A DNA stretch of 64,000 nt, from the NCBI RefSeq assembly GCF_000717175.1, contig NZ_JNYD01000014.1, positions 87,527 through 151,526 on the forward strand, in the 5' to 3' direction. The stretch is from Pseudonocardia autotrophica. Its GTDB lineage: Bacteria > Actinomycetota > Actinomycetes > Mycobacteriales > Pseudonocardiaceae. Below, piece after piece: positions 33,517 through 43,287 of this stretch. The first letter of the stretch is position 1. The number at the start of each line of letters is the position of its first letter. The notes under the pieces were generated by a model that saw nothing but the letters and a program-made list of their open reading frames with translations, was not told where the DNA came from and made no database searches. Both the position numbers and the translations under genes were made by a program.

Positions 33517-34671
33517 TCACGCGCCGAGGGTCCAGGGATCGGTCCGGAGCCGGGACACGCGGGTCTCGACGCTACCCCCCAGGGCCTTCTCGACGACGGC
33601 CGCCGCCTGCGCACACCAGGGCCACTCGGACGCCCAGTGCGCGACGTCGACCAGCGCCGGCGTCGGGCGGCCGGGCAGCGACCCCGCCAGCAGGTGCTCC
33701 GACGCCGGGTGGTGGCGCAGGTCCGCGGTCACGTAGGCGTCCACCCCGGCCGCGATCGCCGCGGACAGCGCCGAGTCGCCCGCACCGCCGCACACCGCGA
33801 CCCGCCGGACCGGGCGGTCCGGGTCCCCGGCCGCGCGCACCCCCCACGCGGTCCGCGGCAGGGCCGCCGCCACCCGCTCGGTGAAGGCGGACAACGGCTC
33901 CGGCTCCGGCAGTTCCCCCACCCGGCCGAGCCCGCGCGCCGACGGCAGCGCCGCCAGCTCGAACACGTCGAAGGCGGGCTCCTCGTAGGGGTGCGCCGCG
34001 CGCAGCGCCTCGACCACCGCGCGCCGCCGGTGCCGCGGCAGGACCATCTCCAGCCGGGTCTCCGCGACCCGCTCCAGCTTCCCGACCTCGCCGATCGCCG
34101 GGTGGGCGCCGGCGTGCGGCAGGAACTGGCCGGTCCCGGCCGTGGCGAACGAGCAGTGGCTGTAGTCGCCGATCTCCCCCGCCCCCGCCGCGGACAGGGC
34201 CTCGTGCACGCTCCGCAGCGCGGGGCCGGTCGGGACGAACGCGACGATCTTGTCCAGCGGCTGGTCCGGCTGCGGCTGCAGCGGCGCTCCCACCCGCAGC
34301 CCCAGGGCCTCGGCCAGCGCGTCGGACACCCCCGGATCGGCGGAGTCGGCGTTGGTGTGCGCCGTGAACAGCCCGACGCCGCCGCGGATCAGCCTGTGCA
34401 GCAACGCCCCCTTCGGGGTGTCGGCGCCGACCCCGTGCACCCCGCGCAGCAGCAGCGGATGGTGCGTGACGAGCAGCTGCGCGTCGGTGGCGAGGGCCTC
34501 GTCGACCGTCTCGGCCACGGCGTCGACGGCGAACAGCACGCGGCGCACCGGGTCCGCCGGGTCGCCGCAGACCAGGCCGACGGCGTCCCAGTCCTGGGCG
34601 AGGCCGGGCGGGTAGGCGGCCTCGAGGGCCGCGGTGACATCGGCCAGCGATGCCGGAGGGTGCTCGCTCAC
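33517..34671 (-). CDS. NIF3-like dinuclear metal center protein
   Basis: A 384-residue NIF3/YqfO-type protein. The N-terminal half has [22 protein letters not shown] and LFTAHTNAD, giving the His and Asp metal ligands. A middle YqfO-like insertion domain covers IVAFVPTG to [11 protein letters not shown]. The C-terminal half has [12 protein letters not shown] and DLRHH. Some relatives have GTP cyclohydrolase-like or other hydrolase activity, but the role is unsettled. The GTG start at 34671 overlaps the aminotransferase stop (GTGA). It corresponds to Rv2230c. Confidence 0.92.
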   Translation of the reverse strand: MSEHPPASLADVTAALEAAYPPGLAQDWDAVGLVCGDPADPVRRVLFAVDAVAETVDEALATDAQLLVTHHPLLLRGVHGVGADTPKGALLHRLIRGGVGLFTAHTNADSADPGVSDALAEALGLRVGAPLQPQPDQPLDKIVAFVPTGPALRSVHEALSAAGAGEIGDYSHCSFATAGTGQFLPHAGAHPAIGEVGKLERVAETRLEMVLPRHRRRAVVEALRAAHPYEEPAFDVFELAALPSARGLGRVGELPEPEPLSAFTERVAAALPRTAWGVRAAGDPDRPVRRVAVCGGAGDSALSAAIAAGVDAYVTADLRHHPASEHLLAGSLPGRPTPALVDVAHWASEWPWCAQAAAVVEKALGGSVETRVSRLRTDPWTLGA

Positions 34672-35786
34672 GCCGCTACACCTACCAGGGCCGCGGCCAG
34701 TGCCTCGACCAGGAGCGCCACCCGCGCCGGCTCGCGCACCGCGACCCGCAGGTGGTCGGGCCCCAGCCCGGGGAACGTGTCGCACCGGCGCACCGCGATC
34801 CCGTTCTGCCGCAGCCGTTCCCGCACCTCCGCGCCGCGTCCGGCGGGCAGCCGCAGCAGCAGGTAGGGCGCCGCGCCGGGCAGCACCTCGACGCCGGGTA
34901 GCTCGCGCAGGGCGGCCGCCTGCGCACTCCGCTGTTCCGCCAGCTCCCCGGCCACCCGCTCCGACTCGGCGACGGCCGCGGGTTCGGAGCAGGCGATCAC
35001 GGCCTCCAGCCCGAGGGTGCCGACCGGCCAGTGCGGCCGCGGGGCGGCCAGCCGGGCGAGCAGGGCGGGGTCGCCGAGGGCGTACCCGGCCCGCAGCCCG
35101 GCGAGCGCCCAGGTCTTGGTCAGCGAGCGCATCACCAGCAGGCCCGGCAGCCGTTCCGCCGCGAGCGACTCCGGCTCCCCCGGCACGGCGTCGGCGAAGG
35201 CCTCGTCGACGACCAGCACCCGCCCGGGCCGGGCCAGGGCCCGCAGGTCGGCGGCGGGGTGCAGGACCCCGGTCGGATTCGTCGGGTTCCCGACCACGAC
35301 CAGGTCGGCCTCCTCCGGCACGGCGGCCGGGTCGAGCCGGTGCCCGTCCGCCTCGGAGGTCAGCACGTGGTCCACCGCGAGCCCCGAGCCCCGCAGGGCG
35401 GCCTCCGGCTCGGTGAACCCCGGGTGCACGACGACCGGCCGGCGCGGCGCCAGGCCCGGGAGCAGCGCGAACCCCTCCGCGCTGCCGGCCAGCACCAGCA
35501 CCTCCTCGGGCTCCCGGCCGTGCCGGCGCGCGACGGCCTCGCGGGCGCGCCGGTCGTGCCCGGCCGACGGGTAGCGGGCCAGGTCGTCGAGCGCGGCCGC
35601 GAGCCGGGCCCGCAGCCACGCCGGCGGAGCGTCGCCCTGGACGTTGACGGCGAAGTCGACCAGCCCCGGCGTGGCCTCGGCGTCACCGTGATGACGCAGG
35701 GTGTCGAGGTCCGGACGCGCGGCGACGGCACGCGATCCGGACACAGTGGCCTTGATCTCCTCCGGCGGCTCCGGGACGCCCTCCAT
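34668..35786 (-). CDS. CobC-type PLP-dependent aminotransferase/decarboxylase
   Basis: A 372-residue fold-type I PLP enzyme matching the Rv2231c position. [14 protein letters not shown] and [15 protein letters not shown] are present, VVDEAFAD contains the PLP-contacting Asp, and the Schiff-base Lys is in [17 protein letters not shown]. Relatives include histidinol-phosphate aminotransferase and the threonine-phosphate decarboxylase of cobalamin synthesis; the exact reaction is unclear. ATG 35786 lies 8 bases from a -10 element, so it is probably leaderless. The first codons face the divergent phosphatase gene. Confidence 0.9.
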   Translation of the reverse strand: MEGVPEPPEEIKATVSGSRAVAARPDLDTLRHHGDAEATPGLVDFAVNVQGDAPPAWLRARLAAALDDLARYPSAGHDRRAREAVARRHGREPEEVLVLAGSAEGFALLPGLAPRRPVVVHPGFTEPEAALRGSGLAVDHVLTSEADGHRLDPAAVPEEADLVVVGNPTNPTGVLHPAADLRALARPGRVLVVDEAFADAVPGEPESLAAERLPGLLVMRSLTKTWALAGLRAGYALGDPALLARLAAPRPHWPVGTLGLEAVIACSEPAAVAESERVAGELAEQRSAQAAALRELPGVEVLPGAAPYLLLRLPAGRGAEVRERLRQNGIAVRRCDTFPGLGPDHLRVAVREPARVALLVEALAAALVGVAA

Positions 35787-35794
35787 ACCGGGGC

Positions 35795-35804
35795 ACCCTA
35801 CGGT
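35795..35804. promoter_or_regulatory. Overlapping divergent -10 elements
   Basis: The ten bases ACCCTACGGT carry a minus-strand TAGGGT (35795-35800) ending 8 bases before the aminotransferase ATG and a plus-strand TACGGT (35799-35804) ending 6 bases before the phosphatase GTG. Only 24 bases separate the two start codons. The two promoters share the bases TA and cannot easily be occupied at once. Confidence 0.55.
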
Positions 35805-35810
35805 GACGGG

Positions 35811-36269
<459 letters not shown>

Positions 36270-36274
36270 CCCGC

Positions 36275-37081
36275 GTGACCGGCGCGCTCGCGGAGGTCGG
36301 GCTGGACCCGGGTGCCCTGCGGGGTGGCGGGGTCCGCCGGGTGACCCTGCCCGACGGGCGGGCCGCCGTCGTCAAGCGGGACCCGTCCGTGCCGGCCGAG
36401 GCCGCGGGCCTGCGGTGGCTGGCCGTGCCCGGTGGGCCGCCCGTGCCCGAGGTGTACGCGGCCGACGAGGAGTGGCTGATCAGCCAGGAGGTGCCGGCCG
36501 GGAGCCCCACCGCGGCCGCCGCCGAGGACCTCGGCCGCCGGCTCGCCGTGCTGCACGAGGCCGGCGCCCCCGCCTTCGGCGCTCCCCCGCCCGGCGGCCC
36601 CGCCGACGCCTGGATCGGCGCCACGGGGATGCGCAACGAGCCCGCCGAGTCCTGGCCGGAGTGGTACGCCGAGCACCGGGTCCTCGCCTACGTCCGGCGC
36701 GCCGACCTGCCGGACACCGCGGTGTTCGACGAGGTGTGCGCCCGGCTGCCGGAGCTCGCCGGGCCGGCCGAGCCGCCCGCGCGCCTGCACGGCGACCTCT
36801 GGTCCGGCAACGTCCTGTGGTCGGCCGACGGCGCCTGGCTCATCGACCCCGCCGCGCACGGCGGCCACCGCGAGACCGACCTCGCGATGCTGGCGCTGTT
36901 CGGCCTGCCGCACCTCGACCGCGTGGTGGCGGCCTACGACGAGGCGGCTGCCATCGCCGAGGGCTGGCGCTCGCGCGTGCCGCTGCACCAGCTGTTCCCG
37001 CTGCTCGTGCACACCGTGCTGTTCGGCGGCGGCTACGCGAGCCAGGCGATGGCCGCCGCGCACGCCGCCCTCCGCGCGTGA
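36275..37081 (+). CDS. Fructosamine kinase family protein
   Basis: A 268-residue small-molecule kinase of the fructosamine/ribulosamine 3-kinase family. RAAVVKRDP supplies the ATP-binding Lys; LHGDLWSGNVLW is the catalytic loop (HGDxxxxN); LIDPAAHGGHRETDLAMLALFG is the metal-binding DPA region. GTG start 36275 lies 5 bases after the phosphatase stop. Bacterial members phosphorylate ribulosamines and erythrulosamines on proteins, destabilising the sugar adduct. With the preceding phosphatase it forms a likely protein-deglycation pair. It is convergent with a GNAT gene. Confidence 0.92.
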   Translation: MTGALAEVGLDPGALRGGGVRRVTLPDGRAAVVKRDPSVPAEAAGLRWLAVPGGPPVPEVYAADEEWLISQEVPAGSPTAAAAEDLGRRLAVLHEAGAPAFGAPPPGGPADAWIGATGMRNEPAESWPEWYAEHRVLAYVRRADLPDTAVFDEVCARLPELAGPAEPPARLHGDLWSGNVLWSADGAWLIDPAAHGGHRETDLAMLALFGLPHLDRVVAAYDEAAAIAEGWRSRVPLHQLFPLLVHTVLFGGGYASQAMAAAHAALRA

Positions 37082-37085
37082 CGGC

Positions 37086-38024
37086 TCAGCGCCAGTCGTC
37101 GATCACGAACACGTCGTCCCGGTCGTAGCCGGCGTCGTTGGGCGCGTGCATCGTGACGCCCGGGACGTCCGTGACGAACCCGCGCCCGACGAGGTGCCGG
37201 TAGGCCCGGTGCCGGGCGGTGTTGACCCCCACGACCAGTCGTTCCGCCCCGAGCACCGCGGCGTGGGCCAGGCACGCGTCGACGAGCGCGGCGAAGTCCG
37301 CCTCGACGCCCGGCCGGACCAGGCCGACCTTCACGTAGGCCACGCCCGAGCCCGCCTCCGACCCCGCACCGTCGTGCACCACGGCCACGCCGGTGGGCGC
37401 GGCGGCCGGCCCGCTCAGCACGACCTCGCCGATCTTCTGGTCCAGCACGCTCGCGATCTCGCCCGCGAGGTCGAGCCCCGGGTACACCGCGCCGGCGAGC
37501 CGCCCCGCCGCGGCCGTGAGCTCCTCCCGGTCCCGTGCCGACCCCGGCGCCCACTCCACGGCCGGCGGCGCGGCGGGCACCGGCCGGGACATCAGCGCGG
37601 TGAGGAACCGCGGCCAGTACCCGAAGCGCTGGTAGAGCCGGTGGTGGCGGGGGCTGTGCGCGAAGGTGAAGAGCCCGCGGCGGACCACGCCCCACTCCCG
37701 CAGCACGCCGTCGGCCGCGGCGAAGAGCTGCGACCCGATGCCGCGGTCCCACCACTCCGGCTCCACGGACAGCGGCCCCACGAACCCGACGCTCCCCCAC
37801 CGCGTGGCGAACACCGACCCGACGAGCCGGGTGCCGGCGAAGGCGCCCAGGGCCGCCGTGTTCGGCGCGGCCCAGCGGGTGCGGACGAGCTCGGCGTCCC
37901 GCTGGTCGTCGGCACCGACGAGGGCGGCGAAGGCCCGGCGTTGGATCCGGTCGGCGGCGTCGAGGTCCGGTTCGCGCAGCGGCCGGATCTCGCACTCCGC
38001 CCGGCGGCGCAGGTGAGGACCCAT
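37086..38024 (-). CDS. GNAT family N-acetyltransferase
   Basis: A 312-residue protein with an N-terminal GNAT domain (about 10-150). The acetyl-CoA pattern is near WWDRGIGSQLFAAA, followed by FTFAHSPRHHRLYQRFGY. The C-terminal half looks like a second, degenerate GNAT domain (VGVNTARHRAYRHLVGRGF). The acceptor substrate is unknown. ATG 38024 is preferred because upstream residues are low-complexity and a CATCGT sequence lies 6 bases before it. Confidence 0.85.
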   Translation of the reverse strand: MGPHLRRRAECEIRPLREPDLDAADRIQRRAFAALVGADDQRDAELVRTRWAAPNTAALGAFAGTRLVGSVFATRWGSVGFVGPLSVEPEWWDRGIGSQLFAAADGVLREWGVVRRGLFTFAHSPRHHRLYQRFGYWPRFLTALMSRPVPAAPPAVEWAPGSARDREELTAAAGRLAGAVYPGLDLAGEIASVLDQKIGEVVLSGPAAAPTGVAVVHDGAGSEAGSGVAYVKVGLVRPGVEADFAALVDACLAHAAVLGAERLVVGVNTARHRAYRHLVGRGFVTDVPGVTMHAPNDAGYDRDDVFVIDDWR

Positions 38025-38030
38025 GCGCGA

Positions 38031-38036
38031 ACGATG
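38031..38036 (-). promoter_or_regulatory. Possible -10 for a leaderless GNAT gene
   Basis: CATCGT on the minus strand ends 6 bases before ATG 38024. It is a CANNNT variant, so weaker than the TANNNT elements nearby. Confidence 0.3.
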
Positions 38037-38076
38037 CACGCGCACCGGGCCCGCGGGAAGGGCTGCGATGGACCGT

Positions 38077-39510
38077 TCAGCCGGACGTGCGTTCCGCCTC
38101 GGCAGCCGGTGCCTCCTTGAGCTCGGCGAGCGAGTCGTCGATCGCGGCGGCGAGGGTGTCGACGTCCGGGAGGGCGTCACGGTCCGCGTTGAGCCCGTAG
38201 CAGACGGTGCCGTCGTAGGAGGTCACGCCGATGGCGACGGCCTGGCCGTGGGCCAGCGGGACCACCGGGAACATGTCCCGCATCCGCGCGCCCATGGCGT
38301 ACAGCGGCCGCGGCGGCCCGGGGACGTGCGTGACGACGACGTTGAACAGCCGCGAGGAGAGCCGGGAGGACAGCCGCGCACCCATCTGGTGTACGGCGGG
38401 TGTGGTCAGCCCCGCGAGCCCGACCACGGCTGTGGTGCCCGCCGACCGGCCGAACCGCTTGCGCGCCTCCATCTGCACGGCGATCGACCGCAGCCGCTCG
38501 ACGGTGTCCGCGATGCCCACCGGGAGCTCCACGAACACCGCGGAGATCTGGTTGCCGGAGGTCGCGGCGCCCGTGCGGCCGCGCATGCTCACCGGCACCA
38601 TCGCCCGCACCACCGAGTCGGCGAAGATCGGCTCGCCGCGACTGACCAACCAGCGCCGCAACGCCCCCGCCACCACGGCGAGCACGACGTCGTTGACCGA
38701 GCCGCCGCCGGCCCCGTGCCGTCGCCGGATCACCCGGTGCTCGAACAGCGAGGTCCTGGCCATCCCGAAACGGCGCTGCTCGCCGATGGGCGCGTTGAGG
38801 GCGCCGACGGGGCGGCCGCGGCTGGCCGTGCGCACGGCGTCGGCCAGCCCGCCGAGGGAGCGGCGGACGGACGACGCGGCCTGCCGCAGGTCCGCGGCCG
38901 ACCGCGCGACCGCGTCGACGGCGCTGCGCGGGCGCAGCATGTTCTCCACGACCGCCGACGCCGCCAGCTCCAGCCCGGTCGGCTCGCGGGCCGGCCGCCA
39001 GTCGTCCGGGTCGACCTCGCGGGGCTTCGGCGTGGTGTCGAGCAGGACGGCGCCGATGTCCATCGAGGCCAGCCCGTCGACCATCGCGTGGTGGGTCTTC
39101 GTGACGATCGCGAGCCGGTGCCCCTCGAACCCCTCGACCAGGTAGATCTCCCAGAGCGGCCGCGACCGGTCGAGCTGGCGGGACAGCAGCCGCCCCACCA
39201 GCTCGCGCAGCGCCACGTCCGACCCCGGCGCAGGCAGCGCCGAGCGCCGGACGTGGTAGCTCAGGTCGAAGTCCGGGTCGTCGACCCAGACCGGCAGGCC
39301 CAGCCGCCCGGGCACCTCGCGCACCTTCTGCCGGTACCGCGGCACCAGGGCGAGCCGATCACCGATGAGCCGGACGAAGGCGTCGACGTCGAAGGGCTCG
39401 TCCTCGTCGGACCCCGTCTCGAAGGTCATCACCCCGCCGACGGTCATCGCCGTCGTGCGCTCCTCCATGAACAGGAACGAGGCGTCCAGGGGCGTCAGGC
39501 GCTCGGGCAC
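38077..39510 (-). CDS. Wax ester synthase/diacylglycerol acyltransferase (WS/DGAT)
   Basis: A 477-residue acyltransferase. The catalytic motif HHAMVDG is at residues 140-146. LTPLDASFLFME at the N-terminus and the later VNDVVLAVVAGALRRWL and NVVVTHVPGPPRPLYAMGA patterns are typical of the family. It joins acyl-CoA to diacylglycerol or fatty alcohol, making storage lipid. The start is a GTG preceded at 7 bases by TAGGGT, giving a probable leaderless message separate from the methyltransferase gene upstream. Lipid storage fits the neighbouring fatty-acid modification genes. Confidence 0.94.
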   Translation of the reverse strand: MPERLTPLDASFLFMEERTTAMTVGGVMTFETGSDEDEPFDVDAFVRLIGDRLALVPRYRQKVREVPGRLGLPVWVDDPDFDLSYHVRRSALPAPGSDVALRELVGRLLSRQLDRSRPLWEIYLVEGFEGHRLAIVTKTHHAMVDGLASMDIGAVLLDTTPKPREVDPDDWRPAREPTGLELAASAVVENMLRPRSAVDAVARSAADLRQAASSVRRSLGGLADAVRTASRGRPVGALNAPIGEQRRFGMARTSLFEHRVIRRRHGAGGGSVNDVVLAVVAGALRRWLVSRGEPIFADSVVRAMVPVSMRGRTGAATSGNQISAVFVELPVGIADTVERLRSIAVQMEARKRFGRSAGTTAVVGLAGLTTPAVHQMGARLSSRLSSRLFNVVVTHVPGPPRPLYAMGARMRDMFPVVPLAHGQAVAIGVTSYDGTVCYGLNADRDALPDVDTLAAAIDDSLAELKEAPAAEAERTSG

Positions 39511-39517
39511 GGGCGGA

Positions 39518-39523
39518 ACCCTA
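39518..39523 (-). promoter_or_regulatory. -10 element for a leaderless WS/DGAT gene
   Basis: TAGGGT on the minus strand ends 7 bases before GTG 39510, in the 21-base gap after the methyltransferase gene. The WS/DGAT gene can therefore be transcribed independently. Confidence 0.5.
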
Positions 39524-39531
39524 GTGCGCGG

Positions 39532-40782
39532 TCACCAGACCCCTTCGGCGCGCCAGCCCCGCAGCGGCATGCCCGACGCGCCGTGCTCCCCCAGCTTCAC
39601 GCCCAGCATCTGGTGCAGCTGGATGTTGTCGAGCTCGAAGCCGAGCCGGCACGCCGCCATGTACAGCCGCCACACCCGCGCCCGGCCCACGCCGACCTCG
39701 GCGACGGCCTCGGCCCAGTGCTCCTCGAGGTTGGTGCCCCAGTCCCGCAGGGTCAGCGCGTAGTGCTCGCGCAGGTTCTCCTCGTGCCGGATCTCGAAGC
39801 CGGCGTCGTTCATCTCGGTCATCAGCAGGCCGGGCGACTCGAGCTGCCCGTCCGGGAAGACGTACCGGCCGATGAACGGGTCGACCTTGCGCTTGTTCAC
39901 GGTGCGCGGCTGCGTGATGCAGTGGTTGAGCAGCCGGCCCTCCGGGCGCAGCTTCCCGTACAGGAAGCGGAAGTAGGAGCCGAGCTGCTTCCGGCCGATG
40001 TGCTCGGTGAGCCCGATCGAGCTGACGGCGTCGAACCCGGTCTCGGGGACGTCCCGGTAGTCCAGGTGCCGGACCTCGGCGAGCTCCTGCAGGCCCTCGC
40101 ACCGGATCGCCTCCTGCGCCCACGACGCCTGCTCCCGGGACAGCGTCACGCCGAGCGCCTGCACGCCCATCCGCGCCGCGTGCCGGACCATCCCGCCCCA
40201 GCCGCAGCCGACGTCGAGCAGCCGCATCCCCGGCTCCAGCGCGAGCTTGCGGGCGACGAGGTCGTACTTGGTCTCCTGCGCCTCCTCGAGCGTCGCGTCG
40301 GGACGCGGGTAGGCGGCGCAGGTGTAGGTCATCGACGGCCCGAGCACCCACTCGTAGAAGCGGTTCGAGACGTCGTAGTGGTGCGAGATCGCCTGGCTGT
40401 CCCGGAACTTCGAGTGCAGCCGCCCGCGGGGGCGCGCCTCGAGCTCGGGCGGCGCCGGCCGGTACTTCAGCCAGACCGGACCGAGGGTCGCGAGCAGCTT
40501 CGCGAAGTCCGCCTTGGAGACCCCGTGGAGGGTCACGTCGGACAGTGCGGACAGGGCGGCGTAGAGGTCGCCCTCCACCTCGATCTCGCCGGTGACGTAC
40601 GCCCGCGCCAGCCCGAGCGTGCCCGGCGCCGACGCCAGCCGGGCCAGCGCCCGCGGCGACTCGATCCGCAACGCCACCTCGGCGTCGTCCGGACCGGACT
40701 TGCTGCCGTCGTAGGCGATCAGCCGGATGGCCGCGTCCGCCCCGATGACGTGCCCGAACACCTCCGCGACCCGCATGCTCAT
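39532..40782 (-). CDS. tmsB: Cyclopropane/10-methylene fatty acid synthase-type methyltransferase (TmsB-like)
   Basis: A 416-residue SAM-dependent methyltransferase of the CFA synthase/UfaA1 group. The SAM motif I is LLDVGCGWGGM. SHHYDVSNRFYEWVLGPSMTYTCAAY and GLTEHIGRKQ are family hallmarks. With the adjoining flavoprotein it matches the TmsA-TmsB pair, which converts oleoyl lipids to 10-methylene and then 10-methylstearate (tuberculostearic acid). The start is ATG 40782, with ATG 40776 two codons later; it overlaps the flavoprotein stop (ATGA). Assignment as TmsB rests on this pairing and not on CFA sequence alone. Confidence 0.87.
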   Translation of the reverse strand: MSMRVAEVFGHVIGADAAIRLIAYDGSKSGPDDAEVALRIESPRALARLASAPGTLGLARAYVTGEIEVEGDLYAALSALSDVTLHGVSKADFAKLLATLGPVWLKYRPAPPELEARPRGRLHSKFRDSQAISHHYDVSNRFYEWVLGPSMTYTCAAYPRPDATLEEAQETKYDLVARKLALEPGMRLLDVGCGWGGMVRHAARMGVQALGVTLSREQASWAQEAIRCEGLQELAEVRHLDYRDVPETGFDAVSSIGLTEHIGRKQLGSYFRFLYGKLRPEGRLLNHCITQPRTVNKRKVDPFIGRYVFPDGQLESPGLLMTEMNDAGFEIRHEENLREHYALTLRDWGTNLEEHWAEAVAEVGVGRARVWRLYMAACRLGFELDNIQLHQMLGVKLGEHGASGMPLRGWRAEGVW

Positions 40783-42179
40783 GCTCCCCCTCCGACCTTC
40801 GTGTACAGATCCGGTACCCGCCCCGCCGGGTCGTATCGCTGCTTCACGGCCCGGTACGCCGCTCCGTTGTAGCGCTCCCAGAACTCCGTCTCGCCGTAGT
40901 GGACGGTCGAGTAGAGACTCTTGTGGCCGTCCAGGTCGGCCACGAGCTTCTCGACGAAGCGGTTGTGCTCCTCGCGGTCCGCCCCCACCGGCACGGACGA
41001 CCAGAAGCCGACGTTCACGTACGGCGTGTGCGGCTCCATCGGGTACAGCGGCCAGGTGCGCTCCCCGCGCAGCTGCAGCGGGCAGAGCCACACCGGCGCG
41101 ATCCCGACGTGGGAGTGGAAGGCCGCGAGGAACTCGGGCAGCCGCGGCGTCGGGATCTCGACGTCCTGGATCACCATCTCCTCCTCGGGCCGGCCGAGGG
41201 CGCGCCGCACGGTGTTCGACGCCTGGTACCGCTGGTCGAGCGCGACGAGCCGGCGGTACACGTCGGACCGGCGGTACCGCTTCGGCCACACCCGGCGCAC
41301 CGCGGGCACCTGCACGCCGAAGGCGCGCGAGCACCAGAACCAGTCGGTGTCCCAGCGCCACAGGTAGTCATGCACCGTGAGGTGGTCGACGGGCCGGCGC
41401 TGCAGCGACCGGTAGAACACGTCCATGCCGGTGTAGTCGGAGACCTGCGCGCCCGGCGTGGGGGCGTCGACGAAGCGGCCGACGCTCACGTAGTGCTCGT
41501 CCGCGGAGAACACCGTGCCGTCGACGAAGTCCGCGGGGCCGTCCGGCCGGGCGAACTCCGCCAGCGCGGCCGTGGCCTCCTCCGCGGTGCGGAAGCGGTG
41601 GTGGGTGAGCTTGACGTAGGGCTTGACCGGCAGCAGCTCGATGCGCAGCCGCAGGGCGTAGCCGAGCGTGCCGTAGGAGTTGGCGAAGGCGGCGAAGAGA
41701 TCGGCGTGCTCGTTGTCCGGGGCGGCCGTGACCAGCTCCCCGGCCGGCGTGAGGACGTCCATCTCCAGCACGGACTCGTGCGGCAGCCCGTGCCGGAACG
41801 ACGTCGACTCGATGCCCAGCCCGGTGACGGCGCCGCCGAGGGTGATGGTCTTGAGCTGCGGCACGACCAGCGGCATCAGCCCGTGCGGCAGGGTCGCCGC
41901 GACCAGGTCCTCGTAGGTGCACATGCCCTGCACGTCCGCGGTGCGCGCCGCCCGGTCCACCTCGATCACCCCGGCGAGGCCGGAGGTGTCGAGCAGCACC
42001 GACTCCGCGGCGTGCGTGCCGAACCGGAACAGGTTCGACGTCCGCTTGCCGAGCCGCACGGGGGTGCCGGCCGGGACCGCGCGAGAGGCGCGGAGGAGCT
42101 CCTCGACGACGGCGTCGTGCCGCCGCCGTGCCCCCGAACGCGCCGCCGGATCCGCCCCCACCCGCTCGATCGTGCCCAC
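40779..42179 (-). CDS. tmsA: FAD-binding oxidoreductase (TmsA-like)
   Basis: A 466-residue protein with an N-terminal FAD_binding_4 domain (VDRAARTADVQGMCTYEDLV; PLVVPQLKTITLGGAVTGLG) and a long substrate domain rich in Trp and Tyr. It corresponds to the flavoprotein that uses NADPH to reduce the 10-methylene group to 10-methyl. The GTG start at 42179 is 6 bases from the -10 element TAGCGT. Its stop overlaps the methyltransferase start, so the pair is translationally coupled. Confidence 0.86.
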   Translation of the reverse strand: MGTIERVGADPAARSGARRRHDAVVEELLRASRAVPAGTPVRLGKRTSNLFRFGTHAAESVLLDTSGLAGVIEVDRAARTADVQGMCTYEDLVAATLPHGLMPLVVPQLKTITLGGAVTGLGIESTSFRHGLPHESVLEMDVLTPAGELVTAAPDNEHADLFAAFANSYGTLGYALRLRIELLPVKPYVKLTHHRFRTAEEATAALAEFARPDGPADFVDGTVFSADEHYVSVGRFVDAPTPGAQVSDYTGMDVFYRSLQRRPVDHLTVHDYLWRWDTDWFWCSRAFGVQVPAVRRVWPKRYRRSDVYRRLVALDQRYQASNTVRRALGRPEEEMVIQDVEIPTPRLPEFLAAFHSHVGIAPVWLCPLQLRGERTWPLYPMEPHTPYVNVGFWSSVPVGADREEHNRFVEKLVADLDGHKSLYSTVHYGETEFWERYNGAAYRAVKQRYDPAGRVPDLYTKVGGGA

Positions 42180-42185
42180 GAGGCC

Positions 42186-42191
42186 ACGCTA
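42186..42191 (-). promoter_or_regulatory. -10 element for the leaderless tmsA-like gene
   Basis: TAGCGT on the minus strand ends 6 bases before GTG 42179. No Shine-Dalgarno is present. Confidence 0.5.
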
Positions 42192-42264
42192 ACGCCGCAG
42201 AGGCGCGTCCGTCAGGGGTACTGCGTCACTCACCTGCGCGGAAGCACGGCGAAACGGACACACC

Positions 42265-43245
42265 TCACCCGCGCCGGCGGGACGCGACGAGCTTCGGGAT
42301 CGCCGGGAAGCCGGTGATCGGCTGGTAGGCCTCGGCCGCGGCGGTGAGCCCCGCGTACTCCTCCTCGCTCAGCCGGATCTGGGCCGCCGCGACGTTGCTC
42401 TCCACCTGCGCGACGCTCGACGCCCCGGGGATCGCGACGACGTTCGGCGGGTGCACCACCCAGGCCAGGGCGATCTGCGACGGCGTGGCGTCGTGCGCCG
42501 AGGCGACGTCCCGGAGGGTGTCGAGCAGCGGCTTCGCGGCGTCGAGGTTCTCCGGCAGGAACATCGCGTTGGCCGCGCGCACGCCGTTGGTCGGGCGGTG
42601 GTCGCGGTCGTACCGGCCGGACAGCAGGCCCTGCGCCAGCGGGCTGTAGGCGATCACCACGTGCCCGGTGCGCTGGGCCCACGGCAGCATCTCGGCCAGC
42701 GGCGCGCGCTGCACCAGGCTGAACTGCACCTGGTTGGAGAGCACCTTCGACCCGAACCGCGCCTCCGCGGACTTCCAGCGCGCCAGCTTGTAGTTGGACA
42801 CGCCGACGTCCCGGACCACGCCCACGTCCCGCAGCGCCTGCATCCCGCGCATGGTGGTGCCGTCGCTGACCAGCGGGTTCGGCTGGTGCACCTGGTAGAG
42901 GTCGAGGGTCTTCACCCCCAGCCGCTGGGCGCTCGCCACTCCCCGCTGCTGCACCACCGCCGCGGTCGGCAGCACCGGGAAGATCTTGGTGGCGACCACC
43001 ACGTCGTCCGTCCCGCCGGTCTCGGCGAGGGCCCTGCCCAGGATCCGCTCGGAACGCCCGAACCCGTACACCTCGGCGGTGTCGAACACGGTGACGCCCA
43101 GCTCGCGGGCCCGCGTGACGATCCGGCCCGCCTCCGTCTCGTCGTACCCGCCGCCGTAGCCCCATTCCTTGGACCCGAACTGCCAGGTCCCGAGCCCGAT
43201 CACCGAGTACGGTTTGTCCGTTCCCACGTTCTCCACATGGCGCAT
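42265..43245 (-). CDS. Aldo/keto reductase
   Basis: A 326-residue AKR barrel enzyme. The catalytic Asp and Tyr are in FDTAEVYGFGRSE, Lys in VATKIFP and His in YQVHQPNP. The NADPH-binding end has AIPGASSVAQVESN. Substrate is unknown; this branch reduces aldehydes and ketones of many kinds. ATG 43245 is chosen over a start at 43287 that would begin right at the upstream stop and lacks homology-like residues. Confidence 0.92.
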   Translation of the reverse strand: MRHVENVGTDKPYSVIGLGTWQFGSKEWGYGGGYDETEAGRIVTRARELGVTVFDTAEVYGFGRSERILGRALAETGGTDDVVVATKIFPVLPTAAVVQQRGVASAQRLGVKTLDLYQVHQPNPLVSDGTTMRGMQALRDVGVVRDVGVSNYKLARWKSAEARFGSKVLSNQVQFSLVQRAPLAEMLPWAQRTGHVVIAYSPLAQGLLSGRYDRDHRPTNGVRAANAMFLPENLDAAKPLLDTLRDVASAHDATPSQIALAWVVHPPNVVAIPGASSVAQVESNVAAAQIRLSEEEYAGLTAAAEAYQPITGFPAIPKLVASRRRG

Positions 43246-43287
43246 GGACCCAGTGTGCCCACCCGACGGCCGCCCGCCGGTGATCAC

